Of a stretch of DNA of 64,000 bases, positions 23,201 to 34,900 are shown piece after piece. The notes beneath the pieces were generated by a model. That model saw only the letters and a program-made list of their open reading frames with translations, was not told the origin of the DNA and did not search any database. The stretch covers positions 186,001 through 250,000 of the forward strand of contig NW_025408668.1 in assembly GCF_020360975.1 (NCBI RefSeq), in the 5' to 3' direction. Every line of letters starts with the position of its first letter. Position 1 is the first letter of the stretch. Source of the DNA: Hirsutella rhossiliensis. Taxonomy: Eukaryota; Ascomycota; Sordariomycetes; Hypocreales; Ophiocordycipitaceae. The position numbers and the translations under genes are program-made.

Positions 23201-25557
23201 TTTTAAAGCTAATTTAAGATATCCTTTATAAATAGCTCTCTATTAGACCGTATCTTCTTTACGTTATAGCTAAAGTATAATTTTATCTAGTTAATAAAGT
23301 CCTAGAGGGCAAACTAGTTATACTTACTTAGGTAGGTCTATAAGAAATAAGGGAACCATCGTTAAAAAAGCGTTTATAAGAAATATTACCCTAACGAAGC
23401 TTTCTTAGTCCCTAGAGACGTTAGTTTAATTAACCTAAATTTCCTTATATAGCTAGTCTAGCTATAAAGGCGTTCGTCTAGAAATTCGTTTCTTAGTCTT
23501 TCCTTAGCTATAGTATTTATATTCGACGGTCTTTAGGCCCCTTATTTATACGCCTTATTATTAGCCTAGCTTATATAAAGCTAGGGGGCCTAGGTAACTA
23601 AGTTATACGTGCTAAAGAAGACCGTCTCTTTAGGCTACCGGAAGAGGGTCCTTTATAGTAGACTTATTCCTCTTAGTAAGGAAAGCTAACTTCTTAAGTA
23701 GTTCCTTCCTATAAATAGGTTAGAATTCGAGAATAAATTAACCTAATTTTCCCTCGATAAGCCTAATAGTCTAATTCTTCTAAACTAGCCTCGTAGGCTT
23801 AAACGTTATATCTTAAAAGATTCCTTCCTCTTAAAGAAGGCGGAAAGAAATTAGGCTCGTTAAAAATCGAGGGTAAAAAGCTACCCTTTTTCGTCGAAGA
23901 ATTCGTATAGACCTATTAGGTAATTTTATCGTAAAATTCACCCTTCCGTATCCCTTTATCCGTACGGTTAATTCCCTAGCAATAAGATATTCCCTCTATG
24001 CCTTCTTAAAGGACTAGAATTATAAGAGTATATTATATATATCGAGGGATATACTAGAGTTAAGGATAGCTGATTTTCGTAGGAGATAATCGGAGGGCTC
24101 TAACGGTTAGTCTTAGCCTTATTAATCTATAGGGAAGATAAATACTAGATTTACTATACTAACGATTTTTCCTTAAATTTACGGCTCGAATAAGGGCAGC
24201 GGCGTTAGTTACTATTTCTTAGTAACCCGAATCTCGTCTATCTTCTTCTATAACGAGGGGTCCTCCTTAAGAGACTATTATATTATTTCTTATAGCCTCT
24301 TTAAAGGGTTAAATCCTTTAGGTCGGTTTTCCTCGAAGACCTACTAGTATTATAATAACCGATAGCTTAGTAATTTATAGGCTAGGTAGCTATTTCGTCT
24401 AGTCTTTTATTTCTTTAAGGAATCCTCGTCCTAATCCGGAAGGTCTGCTTAAAAACCCCCCCTTTTTACCCCTTACTACTAATATTAACGAGGTTCGATT
24501 TCGACGGACGGACTAACAGGGCCGGGCCTAGAGCAGTAGGCGGAGCTAGGGCCGGGACTAGGTTACCCGTTAAAGACGGGGTTAAGGCTCTCGAGGGAGG
24601 TAGAGCCGGTAGGGCAACAGCCGTAGCAGCAGTAGCGGGAACCGCAGTAATAGGGGCTATAGCAGCTATAGGGGCAGCAGGTCGAGCTGTCTAGGTCGAG
24701 TGCTAGCTACGAAGGAATAAGACTGCCTACTATTATACTCGAGCAGCTTCTTTGTTTAGTTCCTAGCTAGCTTCTCGAAAGATACTTAAGTAACTATTAC
24801 TAATAGGCTTTATTAGTAGAGATATATCCTATAGCTACTAGCTAGAAAGAGCTTCTATAAGGAAGTATTAGTTAGCTTCCTTAAGGATTTCTTCCTACTT
24901 AGCTAGCTACGAAGAAGCTAGTAGGTTCCTAGTAGAAAAGGCTCTTATATATACCGTATAGGTCTTCTTAATACGGTTAGTTATATAGCCCCTCGAGGGA
25001 GCTATTAAGGTCTCGAGCTTTAAAAGCTACTACTTAGGGGTCTTTTCCTCTTAAAGAGAGATTAGCTTTACGGTACTAACGGATTCCGTTATCGCTATAC
25101 GTATAGTAGTTAGTAGCTTTATCTTATAGATATACTCCTTTTAGTGACTCTCGTAGTTACCTAAGGTAGTAGAAAAAGCTCTCTACTATATAGAGGTTAG
25201 CTTAGAGAAGAGGGACGCTCCCTTTATAAATTCCGTTGCTCTAAGATAAAGAGGGGGCTTAAGAGGGTCCTACTTATTAAAGAAGACTAAATTATAAATA
25301 GTTCTATCTATACGAGCCCGTAGCTCCTTTACCTACTTATCTTAATCTTAGGGTTCTATAAGAATCGTCTTATAGACCGTAGGGATAGTAGAGGAGTCGT
25401 TTTTCGATATTATTATAAAGAGAAGGGGGGTAGAAAAGTCGGTTAAAAATCGGCTTTTCTAGTAACAGGGGTAAAAGGGAGCTACGAGGGATATAAGAAA
25501 GGTGCCTTTTATAGTAGCCGGAAGGTATAGGAATTCTATTCCTCCTAGGCTTATAAC
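20202..25557 (-). pseudogene. Copia gag-pol remnant, copy 1
   Basis: On the minus strand the reverse transcriptase box VFFYVDNII is at about 21,550-21,600 (YVDDI in active elements; the second Asp is lost by RIP). It is preceded, at higher coordinates, by integrase sequence matching that of copy 2 around 43,340-43,600. Dense TAG/TAA codons abolish translation. Confidence 0.8.
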
Positions 25558-26044
25558 TCTTATAAAGAGAGATATAAGAAGTATATAAAAAATATATAAA
25601 GGTAAAATTAAAAGTAAGGGGTCGGATAGGTAGGGCAAAGAGATTTAATTCTTATTAAGGTAGTAAATACGGTAGGGGAATAATTATTATATTGCCTTAA
25701 TTATCCTTCTTTCCTCTATCTAACGCCCCTCTTTATACCCGTTTAGTATCTTAATTAATAAAGAAGATCCTACTTAAAGAAGCTATTAATATCCTTTTAA
25801 CTACCGAGCTTTTTACCGGTTTTTCCCCTCCTTTCTAGCCGTTATTAGTATATCTATCTTATCTCTCGCTACCTCTATAGGAAGCTATCGCTACTTCTAC
25901 TTCCCCTTATACCCTTACCCTCGTTTCTATACTTCTTTTTAGCTCCTTCTTCTTCCTTTTATACTAAGTAGTTTTTAGCTTCCTAGGTCCCTTATACTAA
26001 GGGATAACTCTAAGAACTACGAAATTAAGCTATGCTTCGCGATA
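25558..26044 (-). repeat. 5' LTR of Copia copy 1
   Basis: 487 bp. The inner edge is followed on the minus strand by GTTATAAGCC, the likely primer binding site region, also found after the 5' LTRs of copies 2 and 3. Confidence 0.9.
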
Positions 26045-26049
26045 AAAAG

Positions 26050-26799
26050 TAATATATATAGCTAAGTAAACTTATTATTAGTATACTAACTTTTCTTTTT
26101 AACCTTTATTTAATAACTATACTAACTTAGTAGTTTATAACTTAGTAACTATAGATAATAAAGGAGCTTACTTAATATAATAAACTATTTATTTTCTTAA
26201 GCTCCTTAAATAGTATATATTAAAGGATATACTTAGTACTTTTAATTATAAGGACTTTAATATTATATACTTAACTAGTAAAGCGGTATATAACTAAAAA
26301 GATATATTACCTTTTTATAAGACCTTATTAAAAGCTCCTTTAATAATAAATAAGTACTTTATATTAAGTTACTATTAAAGGACTTATATTTATACCCTTA
26401 ACCTTAAAGTAAAAAACTTAAAAGGCTACTTTAATAGTTTAAACTTAAAAGAGTCTTAATATAAAACTCTAAGCTTATAGTCCTTAAAGAAAAGAAAGAT
26501 AAGTACTAATCTATATATATAAGTAATACTTCTTTTACTAAAGCTAAGCTAAGAATACTTTAAACTATAACTAGTAAACTAAAGACCTTTCTAACTATAA
26601 GCTTAGTATTTATTACTTTATTAACTATAAAATATAAGACTATAAATATAGTATAAAAGCTAGCTTAAAAGCTGAAGCGAACCTTTAAGCTACTATTACT
26701 ACTTATTAAAAGTAACTTTAACCCTTTAAACTTTAGCTATTACTTTAATAAAAACTAAAGCTTAAATATTAAGAGTAACCTCTTTACTAAGTAATATAT
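26050..26799. other. Unassigned AT-rich RIPped sequence right of Copia copy 1
   Basis: Continuation of the segment at 18,766-19,713 beyond the Copia insertion. No motif recognised. Confidence 0.4.
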
Positions 26800-27150
26800 A
26801 TTATAAAAAGGATAGCCCCTTATTAAATATAAGCGATAGCGTTAATTAATATATATATAGTACGTAATATACCCTTTTAGGGATACTAAGTTAATTCTTT
26901 CTAAGATACTTAAACGACTCTTTTCTTATTAAAGGATAAATAGTTCTTATACTAAAACCGCGCTTAATTATACTAAGGGGACTTAAACTATAAGCCTTAA
27001 GGTAATACGCGCTAGGCTAGCTAAAAGAAGTATATATATAGTTACTAAGTTCTTAAAGGGGTAACTTATTTACCTAAGCTTATAACTATTATAAAAAAGA
27101 TATAGCTACTTACTAAGTATAAGTAATAAAGTTAATTAATATATATAAAG
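26800..27150. repeat. Short unit with direct terminal repeats (TRIM-like), copy 2
   Basis: Same architecture as 18,399-18,765: terminal repeat at 26,800 and again at 27,088, same orientation, with more RIP changes. With copy 1 it frames about 1.7 kb of older sequence (Copia excluded). Confidence 0.55.
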
Positions 27151-27694
27151 TATATAATAATATATAGCTTATAGTATAAGTACTAATATAATAAGTATAA
27201 ATAGCTTAAAAGAATTAATAAATAAGCGCTTAAAAAAGATAATATTAGTTCTTTTAACCTAAATATATTAAATAAGCGTAATCTTAAGCTATTAATATAC
27301 TTTAATAGTAAGAATATTTATATTAATAGTTATCTTTTCTATAAGAGATTTTATAGCTATTAAAATAAAGATAAATATATACTCTACTTATACTATATAT
27401 CTTTCTTAGCTAGAGGGGCTTTAAGTTAATATATAAGCGCGCTTAGCTTAAAATTATATATAGGGCTATAGTAAGCCTTACTAAAGATATTTATTAAAAA
27501 GCTAATCTAATATTTTAAACCCTTTAATACTATAGTATTTAAAGAGTTCTATAAAAATAAGTATATAGTATTTATATAAAACTTAAAGGAACTCTTACTC
27601 GCTTAATAGATTTAATATAAAGTATCTATTATATATTAGTTAAGGATAAGTATTAACTAGCCTTAGCTTTAACCACTTTTATAACCTTAATATA
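27151..27694. other. Unassigned AT-rich RIPped sequence with short LINE-like scraps
   Basis: Mostly featureless AT-rich DNA. The last 50 bp (about 27,650-27,694) resemble a LINE endonuclease segment at 28,090-28,140, suggesting a small fragment or rearranged junction. Confidence 0.35.
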
Positions 27695-28499
27695 TAAGCT
27701 ATAAGGAGAGTACCTTATAACTAATAAAGTATAATATAAAGTTTATAAGGAAATAACTAATACTTAATAGCCTTAGCCCCTTTATACTTATAAGGCCCTT
27801 AAAGCTTCTTAGGCCCCTTAAGCTTAATTATAACCCTATTAGTATTATATAGTATAATATTAATAAGTAGGAAATAGCTAACCTATTAATCTTAAAGTAA
27901 GCCTTAAAAATAAAAGTAGACCTTATCTTCTTATAAGAGCCCTACCTTTATAAGATTAATAATAGCTATATCCTTATATAGTACTTAGCTTATAATATTA
28001 TAACCTTTGTTCCTTTTACTAACTTTCCTAAGGTTATTAAGAGGCCTAAGGTTATAGCTTATAAGAAGAAGGAAGCTTAGATAGAAGCTAGCCTTAGCTT
28101 TAACCTCTTTTATAATCTTAATATATAAACTATAAAGGTAAAAGGTATTAAACTATTTACCTTTATTAACCTATATAATAAAAAGGAGGTTAAAGGAGCC
28201 TTAGCTAGCTAAGGCTAGTAAGGGCCTTTAATAATAAAAAGGCTACTACTAATAGCTTAACTCTTATAATAGCCCTTCCTTATAATAAGGGACTTTAACT
28301 TATACTACTCTTATTAAAACCCTTTTATAAAACCCCTTAAAGCTTATAAGGTAGAAGCTCTTATTAGCTAGCTTAACTACTATAAAGCTTCCTTATTAAT
28401 AGACCTTAAGGTAGCTATAAAAGGTACCTATTAAAGGAAAGGCTTAAAAGGGGCCTTAGTTATAGACCTTACTTTCTATAGCCCTTTTAAATAGCTAAT

Positions 28500-28928
28500 T
28501 TAACGGGGGCATCTATACCCTAAGGAATATATAGCCCGCGTAGTAGAGTCTTTAGTAGGGTCCTTAGCAGGGTCCTTAGTAGGGTCCTTAGTAGAGTCTC
28601 TAGCTAGCCCTCTTCTCGATTAGATAATCCCTTAGCCCCTATTCGTCTAGGGAAGAAGGAGGGAAAATTTAGTCTATAAAAGAGGTCTCTTTTCCTCCTT
28701 AGCTAGTAGATAGTATTAGTATTATTATCTTCTTCTATTATTATTATCTTCTTTTATATCCTCTTTTACTAATATATATTTTTAGCCCTCTTTACCTTTA
28801 CCTTACCTTGCCTAGTACTTTCTTATTTCCTTTATTCCCCTTAGACCCTCTCGTCCTTTAGTATCTAGCTACTACTATTACTATTAGCGTAGGTATATCT
28901 TTAGGTATATACCGTAGTTACCGTTAAA
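28500..28928. repeat. Solo LTR-like insertion in LINE A (429 bp)
   Basis: LINE copies B (near 39,995) and E (near 55,760) read straight through this point. Here 429 bp are inserted between CTAAT (28,495-28,499) and CTAAC (28,929-28,933), a 5-bp duplication with one RIP change. The ends are inversely related (TTAACGG.. and ..CCGTTAA). A TATA-like TCTATAAAAG at about 28,675 and no coding sequence fit a solo LTR. No matching full element is in the window. Confidence 0.7.
28542..28601. repeat. 12-bp tandem repeat, five units, within the solo LTR
   Basis: Unit AGTAGGGTCCTT. The inner three units are nearly perfect and the outer two differ by RIP-like changes. It lies about 75 bp upstream of the TATA-like sequence, where LTR enhancer repeats often sit. 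Confidence 0.85.
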
Positions 28929-29639
28929 CTAACCTATACTAACTTCTACTTTTTAAAGGCTATAAGCTTAGATTATAAGCTTATAGCCTTTAAAGCTAGC
29001 TTAAAGGGCCTTAATAAGCCCTTACTAGCTAGGGCTACTATTTATAATTATAGGAAAGTAAACTAAAAGGTATTTTTAAAATACTTAGCTAAGAAGGAAT
29101 AAGACCTCTTTATAGCTATAAAGAGGGCTATAAAAAAACGACTTAAAAGGGATAGCTTCCCTTTTAATAAGAACCTTTATAAAGACCTTAAATAAAGCGA
29201 TACTAAAAAAAGGCCTTATAAAGGATCTAAGCCTTAGTAGACTAATAAGCTAACCTACTTTTAAAAAGCCCTAAGCTTAGCTTAATAAGCTTATAGGCTA
29301 GCTTAGGATAAAGAGAGCTAAAAGAGCTTTATAAAGCCTTAAAATAGCTTTAATTATACTAGTAAAGCTATTAAAAAGTAATACTAAGAGAGTTTCTTAA
29401 TAAAAGTAATAAGAAAGAATACCTTTATAGCTTTTTCTTATACTAAGGCTAGATATAACGCTACCCTTCTTAGTATCTTATATATAAAAAAAGGATAAAA
29501 GTAAAAGCTAATACCTTTATTAAAAATATAAAGCCTTCTTAATAAGCTTTTTCTTAACCTTAGACCTTAGCCCTAGCCCTCTTTTTAGCCCCCTTTAAAG
29601 CTTAGAAAAAGAAGAGCCCTTAAGCTATATAAGTAGTAA

Positions 29640-31715
29640 GGGTATAAATAAGTAAGACTAGCTAAAGCTAAAAAACCTTAAGATTAAAAGGGCTATTTTA
29701 GCTCTTTTAATAAGAAAGCCCTTAGCTTAGACTCCCTTAGCTTCCTCCTTATTTAATAAGTATATAAAGCTATTCCTATAGTCCTTAATAAGGCCTATAA
29801 AGCTTTATTTAACTAAGGATACTACCTTAAAGTATAAAAGGAAGCTATAAGAATTATACTTTTAAAGTAAAATAAGCTAAACTATACTATCCTTAAGGGT
29901 TATAGGGTTATAGGTTTACTTAACTACTTAAGAAAGGTCCTTAAAAAGTTATACGCTACCTAGCTAAGTAATTTAGCTAATATAGCTACGCTTTAAAACC
30001 CTATATAGCTAAGGGGATAAAAATAGCGGTTATTTATAAATATAGCCTTACTCCTTTTATACTATATCTAAAAGAAGTAAGAGTTTAATAAGAAGGCTAT
30101 TACTAGTATCTTCTTATTAAATATAAAGGGCGCCTTTAATTTTATATTAAAGGAATAGCTTATAAGGGTCCTAAGGGAATTAAACCTCCTTAAGGCCCTT
30201 ATAAGCTAGGTAGACTACTTCCTTACTAAAAGGAAGATCTAGCTAGCTTTTAAGGGGTAAGTCTAGCCCTTTATAGACCTAGTAATAAGGGTGCCTTAAA
30301 GGTCTTTTATTAGCTTTATTTTATTCCTTTTATATATAAAGGGGATATTAGCGGCTAAGGGATACTAGCTATTTTATATAAATAACTTTAGTATCTTTAT
30401 AACGTCGACCTTAGCTAAGAAGAATATTTAATAGCTAGAAGTAATAGCTACTAACTTATTTAAATAAGCTAAAAACTAAGGGGTTTATTTAAACCCTTTA
30501 AAGATAAAACCTATTTACTTTAGTAGGTAATAGTAGCTTATTTTAAAGGGTATAATAGTAAGAAGCTTATTTTTAAGGTAAAGTCCTTAATATAATAGCT
30601 AGGGGTCTTCTTTAATTCTAAGCTCTTATTTAAATAATATATTAAGAAGAAGGTAGCCTCTATATAAGCTACTTTTAAAGGACTATCTTACTTAACCTTT
30701 ATATAAAAAGGCTTATTATTTAAAGCTTTTAAATAGCTCTACTAGGCCTATATATCCTTTATAATAAACTATAGGGCCTAGCTTTAGTATAAGGGGCCTA
30801 AGACCCTTAAGAGGCTTATAAATCCTTTTTAAAGGCTTTAAAACTAAGCTCTTTTAAAGGTCTTAAAGGACTTTAAAGGATCCCTTATTAAGGCTTTAAA
30901 AGTTAAAGCGGCCTTACTATTACTAAAGGTATAATTTAAAAGAGTATACCTCTCTTATACCCTTTAGACCTTATACTTCTTACTTAGTTACCTTATAAGG
31001 TAAGCTTATTACCTAGCTATATAAGATAACCTCGCTAATATAAGCTTTAACTTAAGGGCCTTAAGCTATATTAAGCTATATATATAGCTCTTTTACCTCC
31101 TTAAAAGCTTAGTAGCTATTAAAGGGCTTAACTATAACTTAAAAAAAAGGAAATCTAGCTAAAGGACCTTATAAGCCTTAGAGCTTAATATATTTATTAT
31201 AATAATAAAGGCCCTTAAGCCCCTAGCTAAGAAGGAATACTAACGCTTCTTAGCTAGCTTAGTTAACTTAAAAGACTTTAAGCTATAGCTCTTAGCCCTT
31301 TATATTAATAGCTTTAAAAGGTACGTTAAAGGGTTACTTATAAAGACTAACGCTAACTTTTTTAATAAAATAAGCTTAGAAAATAAGTATATTAAAGTAT
31401 ACTATAAGAACCTAGGGCCCTTAATCGAAGTAGCTAATATAAAGCTATTTATAATACTAAGGGTCTTAAAGAACTTAATTTAAAGGCCCTAGTATTAAAG
31501 CCTTAGCCCCTTTAACCCTTTTAATAATACCTATATCTTTATAGATAGCTAAGCTACTATAAAGAAGGTTATAGGTTTCTTAGACCTAGCTATATATATT
31601 AAAAGGCTCCTATTTAGCTTAAAAGCCTTTTATAATATATAGCTATATTAATACCTTAGCTACCTAGGGACTTTTAGTAATAAGCTAGCTAACTAGCTAG
31701 CTAAAAAGGTATAGG
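29640..31715 (+). pseudogene. LINE A ORF2 remnant: reverse transcriptase and RNase H
   Basis: Visible in the broken frame: KGYRVIGLLNYLRKVL (about 29,890-29,940), LLNIKGAFNFI (about 30,110-30,145), VP-x-RSFISFILF (about 30,290-30,330) and the catalytic box YINNF at 30,373 (YIDDF in active relatives; both Asp changed by RIP). RNase H follows, with the catalytic-type FIDS-x-AA near 31,540 and LANQLAKK near 31,690, just before the Gypsy insertion. Function: copies element RNA at the target site. Dead. Confidence 0.78.
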
Positions 31716-31901
31716 TATAAGAGTCTTTAACTATTATAGGTTATAGGCTTAGGCTATAGCCTAAGCTATATAGTTACGTATAAAGGGCCGGATCCTATAT
31801 ATATATATATAGGCTAGCCGCGTATAGGAGAGCTTTATATAGCTTATTAATATTATCTTATAGACGGCACCTATATATACGCCTTTGCTTACTCTATAAT
31901 A
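31716..31901 (+). repeat. 5' LTR of Gypsy family B
   Basis: 186 bp, colinear with the 3' LTR. Its ends resemble those of the gag-only element at 52,030 (TATAAGG... and CTCTATAATA). Confidence 0.9.
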
Positions 31902-31959
31902 ATATAAGCTATTAATTAATAGATCTAATAGATATCTCTTTAAAGAGGGCGCCTCCCCC

Positions 31960-34900
31960 TCGAGGAAGTACTCCGCCCCTCCCTAGATAGATAGGAAGTA
32001 TCGTAGCTATCTTAAAAGCGATTAAAAGCGCAATAGCTAGCGAGAAGGATAAGGTTCTCGCTATACTAAGGGAGCTATCTACGAGACTAGCTTTAACCCC
32101 TACGACCCCCGTAACGCCGGTTACGGCGGCGATACTACTAATAAGGAAGCCGCTCCCTTAGCCGACTTAGGACGGTAAGCTAAAGTCCTTTTACTTCTTT
32201 CTTAGCTAGCTATAGATAAAGTTTATAACTAATAAGAAATAGGGCCTAAATAGCTATCGCGATATAGCGTAGTATTCGCTCCTTTATACGCTGCTAGAGC
32301 CCTAGATACTACGGATCTCCGGATTCTAGGATAAGGGCGGCCCGGGGGGCAGACGCGACCTATAAGACTTCTTTTAATACCTTATATATACGTTCGGCAA
32401 CGTATAAGAGTAGGAGAAGGCGTAAGATAGGCTATAGACCCTTAAGTAAAGAGACGGATAAACCTTTAGCGAATTCCTTTTTAATTTCGAAGAGACGCTC
32501 TTATAGGTAGCGGGGACTATAGTATAGGAAGATAGCGCGAAGCTTATATAGCTATAGAATTTAATTACGCCGGCCCTATAGGAGCTACTTATCCCTATAA
32601 TTATACCTATTAACTACGGCGAGTATATAAGCTAGTTAATAAAGGTAGCTTAGGGCTATAAGTAGACGCCGCGTTTCTAGAAGCTCTATAAGCGCACGCT
32701 ATATAGCGGCGACGGGATTACCGCCCTATTATAAGATAAATAACCGGCTATTAATATAGATAAGGACACCTTAATATCGGCTACCTATATAGACCGGGCT
32801 AGACGCGGTAAGAAAACGCTATCGACTACCCCCTATACCGCCCTATACTCTAAGTAGCGGGTAAAGTAAGTAACGAGCGAGGAAATCGGGAAGAGGAAAG
32901 CTAACGGCCGCTGCCTATATTATAGAGTATCTATATACTTTATATTAAAATGCCCCTTCTTTTTAGCTAAGCGGCCTATAGCGGTTTAAGTAGCGAAGAT
33001 AGAACCGCTCCTTGCCTTAGACGATAAGGAGGACTCCGCCCCCTTAGGCCTAAAGGAGAAAGAGTAGCTTTAGAGTAAAGACGGGCTCTAGAGCCCTAAT
33101 TACTAGTACTAGTAAAGGAGAAGGAAGAATTATCCGCCTATATAGAAGAGGAGCCTACTTTAATATAGGTTATAATTAATAACTCCTTACTTATTACCGC
33201 CCTTATAGATAAGGGCTATTAGTGCTACGCTATAGTTAATAAGGCGCTTATACGAGAGATATAAGTGCTAGTAGAAAAGATCGCCTTAAGGTAAGTAAAG
33301 GGCGCCTTAGGTATAATAAAGGGTATAGTAATTAAGGGTATTACGTAGCTAGCTATAGAGGTCGATAGTTACTATAAGCTTATTATAGCCTATATAATCC
33401 CTTAACTAGAGTTTCCCTTAATCCTTAGGAAACCCTAGTTATTATATATAGAGTTATACTTAGTTTTATACTAAAGGAAGCTATAGTTTAGGCCTACGTA
33501 ATGGTAGGTCTACTATAATAATAGTTCTATAAGCGTAGGACTAAGTATACGAGCTTTATACTTAGTATAAGAAGTCCTTGCCTCTATCTTTATAGGAATT
33601 ATATAATAGGTAGAGCGGGGGCAAGGCTAGGCAGCGGCTAATATAGCGGTCTATATAGTTAGCTTAGCGGATATCGATAAGGCCCTTTAGATAAAGAAGC
33701 TAAAGTCGCCCTCTAAGCTATAGTAATAGATACTAGAGCGCTTTTACGACCTCCTACTACTATTTAAGTCCTAAGAAGCGGATAAGCTTAACTTATATAA
33801 GCTAGGGGTAGACTATAGGATCGTACTCTATACTAATAAAAAGGGGTAGGAACTGCCCGTACTATTTAGACCGCTATATAGTATATTATACGCGGAGCTA
33901 TTAGTGCTAAAGAAGACGCTAAGGGACCTCTTAAATAAGGGTTTTATTTAAGTAAGTAGCTCTAAAGTAAGAGCGCTGGTCCTATTTATATATAAACTAA
34001 GGGGCGGGATACGGTTCTATTATAACTATAGGGCTCTAAACGTAATTATAAGGCTAGACCGCTACCTCTTACCCTTAATCTTAGATATACTCCGTAACCT
34101 TTTAAAGGTAAAGTAGTTTACGAAGCTAGATATAAAATAAGCGTTTTATAAGGTATAGATCTTAAAGGGTAATAAGTAGAAGATAGCGTTTTATATACGC
34201 TATAGCTTATTTAAGTAGCTTATAACGCCCTTTAGCCTCTTAGGAGCGCCTGCTACTTTCTAGTATTATATTAATAATATACTTTAAGACTTCCTCGATA
34301 AGTTCGCCTCTATATATATAGATAATATCCTTATTTATATAAGCGGCTCCTATAAGGACTATATATTAAAAGTATAGAGGGTCCTAGAGCGCCTCTAACT
34401 TTATAGGCTCTACCTTAACCTAGATAAGTGCGAATTTAGGGTTAAGAGGGTTAAGTACCTAGGCTTTATTATCTACGTAAGTATAGGTATATAGGCGGAC
34501 CCCGTAAAGATCTAAGCGATTTAGGACTAAGCTACCCTAACTATATAGATAGGCGTATAGAGCTTCCTTAGGTTCGCGAGCTATTATAGGATATTTATTA
34601 AGGGCTTCTCCTATATTATAATGCCCTTAAACGAGATTACTAGGAAGTAGACCGCCTTTCGCTAAGGGCCTATATAAGAAGGAGCGTTCTATACGCTTAA
34701 GGACTTATTCTCTTAAGCCTTAGTACTACTCTAGTAAGACTTCGACCGGTCTATATTAGTTAAAGCGGACTATAGCGGCTAAGCACTTAGAGGAACGCTC
34801 TCTTAGGAGGTAAATAAGCGGAAGTAACTAGTAGCGTTTTACTCCTATAAGCTAACCTTAGTAGAGCGGAATTACGCTATTTATAATAAAGAGATACTAG

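Larger units (their letters stand above)
19714..26044 (-). mobile_element. Ty1/Copia retrotransposon, copy 1 (complete, RIPped, 6.3 kb)
   Basis: LTRs at 19,714-20,201 (3' LTR) and 25,558-26,044 (5' LTR), with a perfect 5-bp target duplication AAAAG (19,709-19,713 and 26,045-26,049). The LTR begins TATCGCGAAG and ends in the inverse (TCTCG... on this strand). A purine run next to the 3' LTR (AAGGGGGTA on the minus strand, from 20,202) fits a polypurine tract. The order gag, integrase, reverse transcriptase, RNase H in the internal region is that of Copia. Every frame is closed by RIP stops. Confidence 0.92.

Noticed and set aside
28542..28601. CRISPR-like array
   Set aside because: Contiguous 12-bp units without spacers, within an LTR of a fungal genome.
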